Assembly (NCBI GenBank): GCA_002317385.1 | Contig: DCJH01000005.1 | Span: 17,901 to 52,406, forward strand | Origin: Prevotella sp. UBA1705 | Lineage (GTDB): Bacteria; Bacteroidota; Bacteroidia; Bacteroidales; Bacteroidaceae | Length of the DNA: 34,506 nucleotides | Direction of reading: 5' to 3' | Shown: in pieces, positions 15,919 to 23,993 of the stretch | How positions within the stretch are numbered: position 1 is the stretch's first letter | How the letters are laid out: each line of letters begins with the position of its first letter | Notes under the pieces: model-generated | Told to the model about the DNA's origin: nothing | Database searches by the model: none | The model's input: only the letters and a program-made list of their open reading frames with translations | Made by a program: the position numbers and the translations under genes

Positions 15919-16995
15919 ATGAGCCAAAACAAATATTCCGACTTCGTGTTGCCAGCCGAATGGGCCCCGCAGAGTGGCATCCAACTCACCTGGCCACACG
16001 TCGGAACCGACTGGAACCCCTACCTCCAGGATATTACACACACCTTCTTGGAGCTCGTCCGTGAGATAGCCAAGCGCGAGATGCTGATCATCGTGACCCC
16101 CGACGTGGCTGCCACGAAGTTGCAAATCGAGGAGGCGCTGGGCACCAATTTGCTCAGGAATATCATCTTCTACGAATGCGAGACCAACGATACCTGGGCA
16201 CGCGACCATGCTGCCATCACCATGGTTTCCCAGCAAGAGTCGACCGATAACTTCTCCAAACACCATCTGTTGGATTTCAAATTCAACGGCTGGGGCGAGA
16301 AATTCGAGGCCGAGAAAGACAATGCCATCAATAGCCAGCTATACCATCAGCAGGCTTTCCACGGCACACTGGAGAACCACAACGACTTTGTGCTCGAGGG
16401 AGGCTCTATCGAAAGCGACGGCCGTGGTACCATCCTCACTACCTCGATGTGCCTTCTTGCTCCCCATCGCAACCAGCCTATGGACAAGGGTGCTATCGAA
16501 CGACGACTGCTCACCACGCTCAACGCCTACCGGTTGATATGGATTGACCATGGCAATCTCGTAGGCGACGACACCGACGGGCATATCGATACCATTGTGC
16601 GCTTGGCCCCCAACGACACCCTTATCTATGTGGGCTGTGAGGATGAGGGCGATGAACAGTATGCAGATTTCATGTCGATGGAGCGCCAACTCCGGGCGCT
16701 CACCACCGCCGAGGGTCGCCCCTACCGTCTGCTGAAGCTCCCCATGCCCCGCGCCATGTACGACGACAGCGACCGACTGCCAGCCACCTACGCCAATTTC
16801 GTGGTGCTCAACGGGGCCGTCATCGTGCCCACCTACAACCAGCCCGACCTTGACCGCCGCGCGATGGACACCATCCAACTGGCCTTCCCCGACCGAGAGA
16901 TAGTGGGAATCGATGCCTCGACAGTGGTGCGCCAGCACGGTTCGCTCCACTGTCTCACCATGCAGTTTCCCCAAGGCGTGCTTGCTGGAAAATAA
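15919..16995 (+). CDS. aguA: Agmatine deiminase
   Basis: A 358-residue cytoplasmic enzyme of the peptidyl-arginine-deiminase fold that converts agmatine to N-carbamoylputrescine and ammonia. Motifs in order: LPAEWAPQSGIQLTWPH, NDTWARDHAAIT, NGWGEKFEAEKDN, DFVLEGGSIESDGRGTILTT, NLVGDDTDGHIDTIVRL, and the catalytic Cys345 in GSLHCLTMQFPQG. The start is set at 15919 because homologues begin with the Y-x-x-PAEW region and the ATG at 15886 would have almost no leader. It is followed 60 bp later by N-carbamoylputrescine amidase, the next step to putrescine. Arginine decarboxylase, the preceding step, is not in the window. Confidence 0.95.
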   Translation: MSQNKYSDFVLPAEWAPQSGIQLTWPHVGTDWNPYLQDITHTFLELVREIAKREMLIIVTPDVAATKLQIEEALGTNLLRNIIFYECETNDTWARDHAAITMVSQQESTDNFSKHHLLDFKFNGWGEKFEAEKDNAINSQLYHQQAFHGTLENHNDFVLEGGSIESDGRGTILTTSMCLLAPHRNQPMDKGAIERRLLTTLNAYRLIWIDHGNLVGDDTDGHIDTIVRLAPNDTLIYVGCEDEGDEQYADFMSMERQLRALTTAEGRPYRLLKLPMPRAMYDDSDRLPATYANFVVLNGAVIVPTYNQPDLDRRAMDTIQLAFPDREIVGIDASTVVRQHGSLHCLTMQFPQGVLAGK

Positions 16996-17055
16996 CAGGA
17001 AGCCCCATGCGGGCTCCATTTCCACCCAATATTCAGACTCAAAACAGCTAAACAT

Positions 17056-17937
17056 ATGGAAACAAAGATAGGATTACTCCAGCTTCACAATGTGGCAGAC
17101 CCCAAGGCAAACCTTACACGCCTCGCCACCGAGATTGAAGACCTGGCCAAGCGCGGCGCGCAGCTCATCGTGTTGCAGGAATTGCACAACTCGTTGTACT
17201 TCTGCCAGGTGGAGGATGTGGCCAATTTCGACCTTGCCGAGCCCATTCCCGGTCCGTCGACCGAGTTTTTCGGCCAGCTGGCCAAGACCTTCGGCGTGGT
17301 CATCGTCACCTCTCTGTTTGAGCGCCGGGCACCCGGACTCTACCACAACACGGCCGTGGTGATCGAGAAAGACGGCACCATCGCCGGAAAATACCGCAAG
17401 ATGCACATCCCCGACGACCCCGCCTACTACGAGAAATTCTATTTCACGCCCGGCGACTTGGGGTTCCACCCCATCGACACCTCGGTGGGACGACTGGGCG
17501 TGCTGGTGTGCTGGGACCAGTGGTACCCCGAGGCCGCCCGTCTCATGGCGCTGCAGGGGGCCGAGATTCTCATCTACCCCACCGCCATTGGCTATGCGCT
17601 GAGCGACACGACTGAGGAGCAAGAGCGCCAGCGCACGGCCTGGACCACCGTGCAGCGCGGTCATGCCGTGGCCAACGGACTGCCCGTGATCGCCGTGAAC
17701 CGCGTGGGATTTGAGCCCGACCCCAGCGGACAGACCCAAGGCATACAGTTCTGGGGCTCGAGCTTCGTGGCCGGACCACAGGGAGAGCTCCATTACCAGG
17801 CATCCAACGACGATGAGGAAAGCCTCATCGTTGAGGTCGACCTACAGCATAGCGAAGACGTACGTCGCTGGTGGCCATTCCTCCGCGACCGACGCATCGA
17901 CGAGTATCACGATATCCTGAAAAGGTTTGTCGACTGA
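17056..17937 (+). CDS. aguB: N-carbamoylputrescine amidase
   Basis: A 293-residue nitrilase-superfamily enzyme that hydrolyses N-carbamoylputrescine to putrescine, CO2 and ammonia. The catalytic triad is visible: Glu42 in VLQELHNSLYFCQ, Lys115 in GKYRKMHIPDD and Cys152 in GVLVCWDQWYPEAAR. The ELHNSLYFCQ and YYEKFYFTPGD segments are specific for this subgroup rather than for general nitrilases. It follows agmatine deiminase by 60 bp, with only a 5-bp-stem hairpin (17001-17015) between, so the two form an agmatine-to-putrescine operon. No clear terminator was found downstream. Confidence 0.96.
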   Translation: METKIGLLQLHNVADPKANLTRLATEIEDLAKRGAQLIVLQELHNSLYFCQVEDVANFDLAEPIPGPSTEFFGQLAKTFGVVIVTSLFERRAPGLYHNTAVVIEKDGTIAGKYRKMHIPDDPAYYEKFYFTPGDLGFHPIDTSVGRLGVLVCWDQWYPEAARLMALQGAEILIYPTAIGYALSDTTEEQERQRTAWTTVQRGHAVANGLPVIAVNRVGFEPDPSGQTQGIQFWGSSFVAGPQGELHYQASNDDEESLIVEVDLQHSEDVRRWWPFLRDRRIDEYHDILKRFVD

Positions 17938-18034
17938 CCCTTCAATTGGGCTTTAAGTGCCTCCTCAACGCAACAAAGATGAGATTAAAGCATAAAAACT
18001 ATTAAATTTAATCGAGTTTTTTCGACTTTCTTCG

Positions 18035-18042
18035 TATCTTTG
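18035..18042 (+). promoter_or_regulatory. -7 box of tetR-type gene
   Basis: TATCTTTG matches TAnnTTTG and lies 159 nt before the ATG at 18202, implying a long leader of about 150 nt. The leader contains an out-of-frame ATG at 18062 that could affect translation. Confidence 0.5.
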
Positions 18043-18201
18043 CAACCAGATTGTAGCACGCATGAACTCCGGATGCAGCCTGCCCTTATGGCCAAAAGGC
18101 ATCCGAAACACAGCAAAGTTGCAGCAAACATGGAGAAACAAAAGAGGAGAGTGCGGCTCCACAGTAGGCCGCTCGTCTGACAATATTTGCAAGAGGCACT
18201 T

Positions 18202-18837
18202 ATGTACAAATCGAATACACAAACAGAATATCGGCAGGAACTGCGCCACAAAATCCTGGAGACGGCGACGCGGGAGTTTCGGGCCAAGGGCATCAAGGCG
18301 GTCAAGATGGACGACATCGCCAATCTGCTCTCGGTTTCCAAGCGCACCGTGTATGAAATCTACGACAACAAGGAGGAACTCCTCATGGAGACCGTCAAGC
18401 AGGAGCACATCAATCTGGCCCTCCACATGCGCGACTTCGTGGAGCAGAGCAAGCCGCAGGTGATGGAAATCATCTTAGAGTTCTATCGCATCCAAATGCG
18501 ACACCTCACCGGCGTGAACCCCATCTACTATTCTGAGCTGCACCGCTATCCCGAGATTATGGCCTGGCTGGAAGCCAAGCACAAGGAGAACGACGATAAC
18601 TCGCAGCTGTTTTTCACCCAAGGCATCCAGGAAGGCTACTTCCGCAGCGACGTCAACTATGAGCTGATTGCCAAGGTGAGCAGTGGCACGATGAACTACA
18701 TCATGGAAAACCAACTCTACAAGCAATACGAGCTGAGCGAGATTTTCCGCGACGTCATCATGCTCTTCATCCGCGGCTTCTGCACCATGAAGGGAATCGG
18801 CGAACTCGAACGCCTGCTCAGCGAGCAGAAAAAATAG
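18202..18837 (+). CDS. TetR/AcrR family transcriptional regulator
   Basis: A 211-residue cytoplasmic regulator. The N-terminal TetR domain is clear: ILETATREFRAKGIKAVKMD, then the helix-turn-helix DDIANLLSVSKRTVYEIYDN and KEELL. The remaining ~150 residues form the ligand-binding half, which has no motif that reveals the ligand. The frame extends to a TTG at 18187, but ATG at 18202 is preferred. It lies 164 bp upstream of the carboxylase/decarboxylase genes on the same strand; a terminator-like stem and a separate promoter lie between. Control of that cluster is plausible but is inference from position. Confidence 0.93.
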   Translation: MYKSNTQTEYRQELRHKILETATREFRAKGIKAVKMDDIANLLSVSKRTVYEIYDNKEELLMETVKQEHINLALHMRDFVEQSKPQVMEIILEFYRIQMRHLTGVNPIYYSELHRYPEIMAWLEAKHKENDDNSQLFFTQGIQEGYFRSDVNYELIAKVSSGTMNYIMENQLYKQYELSEIFRDVIMLFIRGFCTMKGIGELERLLSEQKK

Positions 18838-18851
18838 AAAAAACAGAGACT

Positions 18852-18897
18852 AACCCCCTTTCATTTCCGAACTTCTCGGTAAATGAAAGGGGGGTTC
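18852..18897 (+). terminator. Terminator of tetR-type gene
   Basis: AACCCCCTTTCATT pairs with AATGAAAGGGGGGTT (one bulged G), with an inner CCGA/TCGG stem. The T-tract after it is poor (TTCCTT), so it may be leaky or act mainly as a 3' stabiliser. Confidence 0.65.
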
Positions 18898-18929
18898 CTT
18901 AGGGTCAAATAACATTATTTTAATTTCCA

Positions 18930-18963
18930 TTTGGCTCATTATCAAGATTTATTCGTACTTTTG
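18930..18963 (+). promoter_or_regulatory. Promoter of carboxylase/decarboxylase operon
   Basis: TTTG (18930-18933), 22 nt, TACTTTTG (18956-18963). The -7 box fits TAnnTTTG; spacing is slightly long. Transcription would start near 18970, about 32 nt before the ATG. Confidence 0.6.
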
Positions 18964-19001
18964 CATTCTATTTAGCAACTAAAGAAACAACAAGATAGAA
19001 T

Positions 19002-20567
19002 ATGAGTAAGCAAACAGAGAAGATTAAGGAGCTCGTGGCCAAACGCGAGCAGGCCCGTCTCGGTGGTGGCGAAAAAGCTATCGAGAAGCAGCATGCCCGT
19101 GGCAAATACACGGCTCGCGAGCGCATCGAGATGCTGGTAGACAAGGACAGTTTCGAGGAGTACGACATGTTCAAGCTCCATCGTTGCCACAACTTCGGCA
19201 TGGAAAAGAAGCAGTTCTACGGCGATGGCGTGGTGGCCGGATCGGCTACTATCGACGGCCGTCTGGTCTATGTCTATGCCCAAGACTTCACCGTGAACGG
19301 TGGTTCTCTGTCGGAAACGATGGCTCAGAAGATTTGCAAGGTGATGGATATGGCCATGCAGAACGGCGCGCCCGTCATCTGTATGAACGACTCCGGCGGC
19401 GCACGCATCCAGGAGGGCATCTCCGCCTTGGCCGGATATGGCGAAATCTTCGAGCGCAACATCCTCGCTTCGGGTGTCATTCCGCAGATCAGCGCCATCA
19501 TGGGCCCGTGTGCCGGTGGTGCGGTTTACTCTCCTGCCCTCACCGATTTCATCCTCATGACCGAGGGAACAAGCTATATGTTCCTCACTGGCCCGAAGGT
19601 GGTGAAGACCGTTACGGGCGAGGACATCGACTCCGAGCACCTTGGAGGTGCCAGCGTTCACGCCAGCAAGAGCGGCGTGACCAGCTTCACGGCCAAGACC
19701 GAAGAGGAGGCGATGGACATGCTCAAGAAGCTCCTGAGCTACATTCCGTCTAACAATACCGAGGAGGCTCCCCGCGTGGAGTGCACTGACCCCATCGACC
19801 GCAAGGCCGATCTGCTCAACGAAATACTTCCCGACGACCCCAACAAGGCCTACGACATGTATCAGGTCATCACCGCGGTGGCCGACAATGGCGAGTTCTT
19901 CGAGGTGCAGCCTAAGTTTGCCAAGAACATCATTACCGGCTTTGCCCGCTTCAATGGCCAGAGCGTGGGTATCGTAGCCAACCAGCCTGCAGCCTATGCC
20001 GGCGTGCTCGACACCAATGCCAGCCGCAAGGGTGCCCGCTTCGTGCGCTTCTGCGACGCCTTCAACATCCCCATCGTGAGCCTTGTAGACGTGCCCGGAT
20101 TCCTTCCCGGCACAGGTCAGGAATACAATGCTGTGATTCTGCATGGTGCCCAGCTGCTCTATGCCTACGGCGAAGCCACCGTGCCCAAGGTCACCATCAA
20201 CCTGCGCAAGAGCTATGGCGGTTCCCACATCGTGATGGGATGCAAGCAGCTCCGCAACGACTTGAACTTCGCTTGGCCCACCGCCGAGATCGCCGTGATG
20301 GGCGCATCGGGTGCCGTGGCCGTGCTCTGTGGCAAGGAAGCCAAGCAGGTGAAGGAAGAGGGCGGAGACGTGAAGGCGTTCCTCGCAGAGAAAGAAGACG
20401 AGTACACCGAGAAGTTTGCCAATCCGTACCAGGCCGCACAGTATGGCTATATCGACGACGTGATTGAGCCGCGCAACACGCGTTTCCGCATATGCCGTGC
20501 CTTGGCACAGCTCGCCGGCAAGCGCCAGTCGCTGCCTGCCAAGAAACATGGCTGCATGCCGATGTAA
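19002..20567 (+). CDS. mmdA: Acyl-CoA carboxyltransferase: methylmalonyl-CoA decarboxylase alpha / propionyl-CoA carboxylase beta
   Basis: A 521-residue protein with the two-domain crotonase-like carboxyltransferase fold that moves CO2 between an acyl-CoA and biotin. The N-terminal half has HARGKYTARERIEMLVD, GARIQEGISALAGYGEIF and the CoA-site IMGPCAGGAVYSPALTDF. The C-terminal half has VDVPGFLPGTGQEYNAVILH and SYGGSHIVMGCK. Length and C-terminus fit MmdA/PccB. Sequence alone does not separate decarboxylase from carboxylase use. The following small gene and biotin carrier resemble the decarboxylase operon of Bacteroidales, used in propionate production from succinate, but the sodium-pump beta subunit is missing here. 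A TetR-type gene lies upstream. Confidence 0.95.
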   Translation: MSKQTEKIKELVAKREQARLGGGEKAIEKQHARGKYTARERIEMLVDKDSFEEYDMFKLHRCHNFGMEKKQFYGDGVVAGSATIDGRLVYVYAQDFTVNGGSLSETMAQKICKVMDMAMQNGAPVICMNDSGGARIQEGISALAGYGEIFERNILASGVIPQISAIMGPCAGGAVYSPALTDFILMTEGTSYMFLTGPKVVKTVTGEDIDSEHLGGASVHASKSGVTSFTAKTEEEAMDMLKKLLSYIPSNNTEEAPRVECTDPIDRKADLLNEILPDDPNKAYDMYQVITAVADNGEFFEVQPKFAKNIITGFARFNGQSVGIVANQPAAYAGVLDTNASRKGARFVRFCDAFNIPIVSLVDVPGFLPGTGQEYNAVILHGAQLLYAYGEATVPKVTINLRKSYGGSHIVMGCKQLRNDLNFAWPTAEIAVMGASGAVAVLCGKEAKQVKEEGGDVKAFLAEKEDEYTEKFANPYQAAQYGYIDDVIEPRNTRFRICRALAQLAGKRQSLPAKKHGCMPM

Positions 20568-20603
20568 TGGTTAACCACAAGTTTCACTCAAAATTACATT
20601 CGG

Positions 20604-20753
20604 ATGGACAAGAATATATATGCAGCCATTGCCATGGCGCTCTATGAGTACCAGGGCAACAACGTTCATGACAAGGAGCCAGGCATCATCACCATCAAGC
20701 CGAAGCAAACGATGTGGAATGCCAAGTTCCTCTCATTCACCGCTAAACCATAA
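20604..20753 (+). CDS. Small protein of the acyl-CoA carboxylase/decarboxylase operon (49 aa)
   Basis: A 49-codon frame from ATG 20604 to TAA 20753, 36 bp after the carboxyltransferase and 6 bp before the biotin carrier. The protein starts MDKNIYAAIAMALYEY and ends in MWNAKFLSFTAKP, with a charged middle (NVHDKEPGIITIKPK). It has no membrane helix, unlike an OadG/gamma subunit. Its place matches that of small accessory subunits (epsilon of Veillonella methylmalonyl-CoA decarboxylase; epsilon of actinobacterial acyl-CoA carboxylases), but clear homology could not be shown by eye. The AIAMAL-helix plus Trp-containing basic tail suggest an assembly or docking peptide. Good codon use and tight spacing support a real gene. 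Confidence 0.82.
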   Translation: MDKNIYAAIAMALYEYQGNNVHDKEPGIITIKPKQTMWNAKFLSFTAKP

Positions 20754-20759
20754 ACAAAG

Positions 20760-21191
20760 ATGAAAGAATTCAAATATACCATCGACGGAAAAGAATATAA
20801 GGTAGAGATTGGCGACATCAACGAAGAGAACTATGTGGCCAGCGTAAAGGTAAACGGTGAGGACTACCAGGTGGCCCTTGAGAAGCCGGCTGAGCCCGAG
20901 AAGAAGAAGGTGGAGCTGGGCAAGCCCGTGACCCAGGAGGCCGGCGACGCCCCCGTCGCTGCCGCCAACGTAAACACGGCCAACGCCGTGAAGGCTCCGC
21001 TGCCGGGTACCATCACCGCCATCAACGTCAACGTGGGCGACGAGGTGCAGGCCGGCGACGCCCTGCTCGTGCTCGAAGCCATGAAAATGGCCAACAACAT
21101 CGAGGCCGAGAAAGCCGGCAAGGTGACGGCTGTCTGTGTCAAGGTGGGCCAGAGCGTCATGGAAGACGAGCCTCTCGTGGTCATCGAGTAA
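20760..21191 (+). CDS. mmdC: Biotin carboxyl carrier subunit
   Basis: A 143-residue biotin carrier. Residues 1-45 form a small beta-rich domain (KEFKYTIDGKEYKVEIGD) common to decarboxylase gamma/carrier subunits. Residues 46-75 form a Pro/Ala-rich flexible linker. The C-terminal ~70 residues are the biotinyl domain with the biotin-accepting Lys109 in LLVLEAMKMANNI. It follows the 49-residue gene by 6 bp. In complete systems a biotin carboxylase or the membrane beta subunit (OadB/MmdB) would complete the complex; neither follows, since a terminator and an unrelated gene come next. Confidence 0.94.
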   Translation: MKEFKYTIDGKEYKVEIGDINEENYVASVKVNGEDYQVALEKPAEPEKKKVELGKPVTQEAGDAPVAAANVNTANAVKAPLPGTITAINVNVGDEVQAGDALLVLEAMKMANNIEAEKAGKVTAVCVKVGQSVMEDEPLVVIE

Positions 21192-21313
21192 TACCCTGCA
21201 CGCTGTCTCGGAAATGGGTCTGAAGCCTGCTCTGAGAGCGACCTGCATTCCGTAACGTTTTGAGGGGATAATGGCGACTAAGTATGTCATAATTCCTTTC
21301 ATTCTGTCAAAAT

Positions 21314-21361
21314 ACACTTGATTTTGTGTGAATTCATGCAAAATCAAGTGTTTTCTCATTT
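21314..21361 (+). terminator. Terminator of carboxylase/decarboxylase operon
   Basis: A perfect 13-bp stem: ACACTTGATTTTG (21314-21326) with CAAAATCAAGTGT (21339-21351), followed by TTTCTCATTT. It lies about 120 bp after the carrier gene, showing that the operon ends there. Confidence 0.85.
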
Positions 21362-21369
21362 ATAATGTG

Positions 21370-21377
21370 TACCTTTG
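21370..21377 (+). promoter_or_regulatory. -7 box of GT5-like gene
   Basis: TACCTTTG matches TAnnTTTG, 33 nt before the ATG at 21410 and directly after the terminator of the previous operon. A -33 element was not clear. Confidence 0.55.
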
Positions 21378-21409
21378 TATTCAGAATATTAACTTAGGAT
21401 AAGTGTACA

Positions 21410-22225
21410 ATGGTCAAAAAGAAGGTATTGTTCATCAATCAGGAGATTGCTCCCTACGTGCCAGAGTCTGAAATGTCAACGATGGGCCGCGATCTGCCGC
21501 AGAATATCCAGGACAGTGGTTTCGAAATCCGAACCTTTATGCCCAAATGGGGAGCTATCAATGAGCGTAGAGGTCAGCTTCATGAGGTGATCCGCCTGTC
21601 TGGAATGAATCTGATTATCGACGATACCGACCACCCTCTGATCATCAAGGTTGCCAGCATTCCCGTGTCGCGCCTGCAGGTCTACTTCATCGACAACGAA
21701 GACTATTTCCTTCGTCGTCAGGCCATGACCGAGGACGAGAACGGCGCCGAATACCCCGACAACGGCGAACGCGCCATATTCTTTGCTCGCGGCGTGCTCG
21801 AAACGGTGAGAAAACTCCGCTGGACGCCCGACATCATCCAGTGTCAGGGTTGGATGGCTGCCGTGGTGCCGCTCTACATCAAGACCGTCTACCACGAGGA
21901 TCCATCGTTTGCCAACACCAAGGTCATCACCTCACTCTTCCACAACCAGCTCAAAACTTCGCTCGGAGACAACTTCAAGCGCTGCGTGGAATTCCGTGAA
22001 GCCAAGGCCGAACTCCTAAAGCCCTATTCCGAAAAATTCGATTTTCTCGAGCTTGGCAAGATGGCCATCGACTATAGCGACGGCGTGGTCGAAGCCGCAC
22101 AGGATGTCAACGCCAAGCTCCTCGATTACGCCAAATCCAAGGATCTGCCCCTGCTCAACTATCCAGGAGACGACTACACGGCCGCCTACAAGGCTTTCTA
22201 CAACCAGATTCTGGGCGAGGAGTAA
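21410..22225 (+). CDS. Glycogen/starch synthase-like protein, N-terminal domain only
   Basis: A 271-residue protein matching the N-terminal catalytic domain of GT5 glycogen/starch synthases: KKVLFINQEIAPYVPESEMS at the start and TPDIIQCQGWMAAVVPLYIK where GT5 enzymes have a DVVHAHDW-type motif. True glycogen synthases are about 480 residues and need a second Rossmann domain for ADP-glucose; this protein stops before it. The KxGGLADV loop near residue 15, which supplies a nucleotide-sugar contact, is replaced by ESEMSTMGRD. Glycogen synthase activity is therefore unlikely. The stop is clean and followed 42 bp later by the DUF4270 gene, so it is probably a genuine short family member, not a broken gene. 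Confidence 0.85.
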   Translation: MVKKKVLFINQEIAPYVPESEMSTMGRDLPQNIQDSGFEIRTFMPKWGAINERRGQLHEVIRLSGMNLIIDDTDHPLIIKVASIPVSRLQVYFIDNEDYFLRRQAMTEDENGAEYPDNGERAIFFARGVLETVRKLRWTPDIIQCQGWMAAVVPLYIKTVYHEDPSFANTKVITSLFHNQLKTSLGDNFKRCVEFREAKAELLKPYSEKFDFLELGKMAIDYSDGVVEAAQDVNAKLLDYAKSKDLPLLNYPGDDYTAAYKAFYNQILGEE

Positions 22226-22267
22226 TTCCACATATCATCATTCCACACAACAACACACTCCGTATTC

Positions 22268-23800
22268 ATGAACTCCAAGTTAATTGCGGGTCTTCTGCTC
22301 GCAGGTTTAGCGTTCACGGCATGTGACGATACCACCGACTCTATAGGCTCCTCGCTCGCCGAGGTGAACGATGGCGTTTCTACTGCCACGGCTACATTCG
22401 ATGTCTTCAGCCGCTCCATCCCCGTAGATTCCGTACTTTCACGCAATGCCACCGGCTACCTCGGCAAGGTGAAAGACCCCGAGACAGGCGACTATATCAC
22501 GGGCGATTTCATGGCCCAGTTCAACAATATCGAGGGCTTCAACGTGTTCCCCAAGCTCGACAGTCTGGTTACCTACAACGCGCAGGGCAACCTCACGCTC
22601 GGCAGCAAGGGCACCATCAAGGCCGACTCCTGCGAGCTCAGGCTCTTCTTCAACAGCCACTACGGCGACTCCACGCAGACCATGAAGCTCACCGCCTACG
22701 AGATGAGCAAGCCCATGAACGAGGACCGTCTCTACTACAGCAACTTCGACCCGATGGCCAACGGCTACGTGCGCACCGACGGAATACATCAGGACAAGGT
22801 CTACAACCTGGTGGACTACAACGTGGCCAAGACCACGCGCGACACCAGCACCTATACTCCCTACATCACCGTGAAGCTCAACGGCCAGTACACCGACACC
22901 GGCGGCAAGAGCTACAACAACTATGGAGCCTACGTGCTGCAGAAGTATTACGACGACACCAACAACTTCAAGAATGCCTATACATTCAGAAACAATGTGG
23001 TGCCCGGATTCTTCTTCAAGCTCAAGAGCGGCCTGGGCAACATGGCCAGCATCAATGCTTCGCAGCTCAACGTGTACTTCAAATACCAGTCTAAGGTGGC
23101 CTATACCGACTCGGTGAATGGCAAGGCTGTCACAGCCTATAAGGACACGGTCTACAATGGCGTGACCATCTTCTGGGGAACAGAGGAAGTGCTCCAGACC
23201 ACTACCATCACCAACGACAACGGTGCCATCGCCAAGTTGGCAGCCGACCAGAGCTGTACCTATCTCAAGACGCCCGCTGGCATCTTCACCGAGCTCACCC
23301 TGCCCATCGACGAGATAATGAGCGGCCACACCTCGGAGACGCTTACCTCGGCCAAAATCTCCCTGCAGCGCATCAACAACACCGTGAAGAGCGACTACGA
23401 CTTCGGCGTTCCGCAGCAGCTCATCATGGTTCCCAAAGACTCGCTCTACAGTTTCTTCGAGACCAAGACGCTCCACGACAACAAGACCAGCTTCCTGGCC
23501 TCACTGGGCAGCACCTCTTCGACCACGCCCACCGACAACAGCTATACCTTCCAGAACATTGCCGGCCTCATCACATCGATGTATAAATCCAAGGGCAGTT
23601 CTACCACAGGCAACTGGAACAAGGTGGTCATCGTGCCCGTTTCGGTAACCACTACCACCACGACAAACTCTTCTGGCACCCAGCAGACGGTCATCAACAA
23701 GGTGAGCAGCCAGATGGGACTCACCAGCACCAAGCTGGTGAAAGGCACCGAGACCAACAGCCCCATCCAGATCAGCGTCATCTACAGTAAGTTCAAGTAA
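22268..23800 (+). CDS. DUF4270 family lipoprotein
   Basis: A 510-residue lipoprotein. The signal MNSKLIAGLLLAGLAFTAC ends in a lipobox with Cys19, followed by acidic residues (DDTTD). The body matches DUF4270: GSSLAEVNDGVSTATATFDV near the start, YLGKVKDPETGDYITGDFMA, and a repetitive beta-rich remainder with many Thr/Ser. The function is unknown; family members are probably outer-membrane or surface lipoproteins of Bacteroidota. It follows the GT5-like gene by 42 bp, and its stop codon overlaps the start of the next small gene, so the three are very likely one operon. Confidence 0.9.
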   Translation: MNSKLIAGLLLAGLAFTACDDTTDSIGSSLAEVNDGVSTATATFDVFSRSIPVDSVLSRNATGYLGKVKDPETGDYITGDFMAQFNNIEGFNVFPKLDSLVTYNAQGNLTLGSKGTIKADSCELRLFFNSHYGDSTQTMKLTAYEMSKPMNEDRLYYSNFDPMANGYVRTDGIHQDKVYNLVDYNVAKTTRDTSTYTPYITVKLNGQYTDTGGKSYNNYGAYVLQKYYDDTNNFKNAYTFRNNVVPGFFFKLKSGLGNMASINASQLNVYFKYQSKVAYTDSVNGKAVTAYKDTVYNGVTIFWGTEEVLQTTTITNDNGAIAKLAADQSCTYLKTPAGIFTELTLPIDEIMSGHTSETLTSAKISLQRINNTVKSDYDFGVPQQLIMVPKDSLYSFFETKTLHDNKTSFLASLGSTSSTTPTDNSYTFQNIAGLITSMYKSKGSSTTGNWNKVVIVPVSVTTTTTTNSSGTQQTVINKVSSQMGLTSTKLVKGTETNSPIQISVIYSKFK

Positions 23801-23928
23801 TGGCCGACAACTTTTTAGAGAAGCATCGGGAAGACTACGAAGCCCGCAAGGCAGCCTGGCTCCGCAGCAAGCGCTACCTGCCCAAGCAGAAAACCTCCGT
23901 GCCCAAGCCCGAAGACGAAAGCCTCTGA
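23800..23928 (+). CDS. Small charged protein (42 aa), coupled to DUF4270 gene
   Basis: The ATG at 23800 overlaps the DUF4270 stop codon in TAATG, a classic translational-coupling arrangement. The 42-residue product begins MADNFLEKHREDYEARKAAW and ends PKPEDESL. It is rich in Glu, Arg and Lys, is probably helical at first, then Lys/Pro-rich, with no signal peptide or membrane segment. A terminator follows within 10 bp of its stop, which supports it as the last gene of the operon. I recall similar short MADN-initial proteins in Bacteroidales but cannot name a function. Confidence 0.72.
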   Translation: MADNFLEKHREDYEARKAAWLRSKRYLPKQKTSVPKPEDESL

Positions 23929-23934
23929 CCCATC

Positions 23935-23976
23935 CTCTCCACAGCCCTCCCCTCCGGATACTGTGGAGAGTTTTTA
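23935..23976 (+). terminator. Terminator of GT5-DUF4270 operon
   Basis: CTCTCCACAG (23935-23944) pairs with CTGTGGAGAG (23961-23970), followed by TTTTTA. Confidence 0.85.
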
Positions 23977-23993
23977 TTTTCCGCCCGCCCCCT

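Noticed and set aside
18062..18463. 133-codon open frame overlapping the TetR-type gene
   Set aside because: Its first part lies in the leader and the rest is out of frame with the clear TetR helix-turn-helix; Arg/Ser-rich product with no family features. The ATG may only act as an upstream start in the leader.
18972..20549. 525-codon minus-strand open frame opposite the carboxyltransferase gene
   Set aside because: Exact shadow of mmdA; composition is unnatural (rich in His, Leu, Gly) and no promoter or family motif is present.
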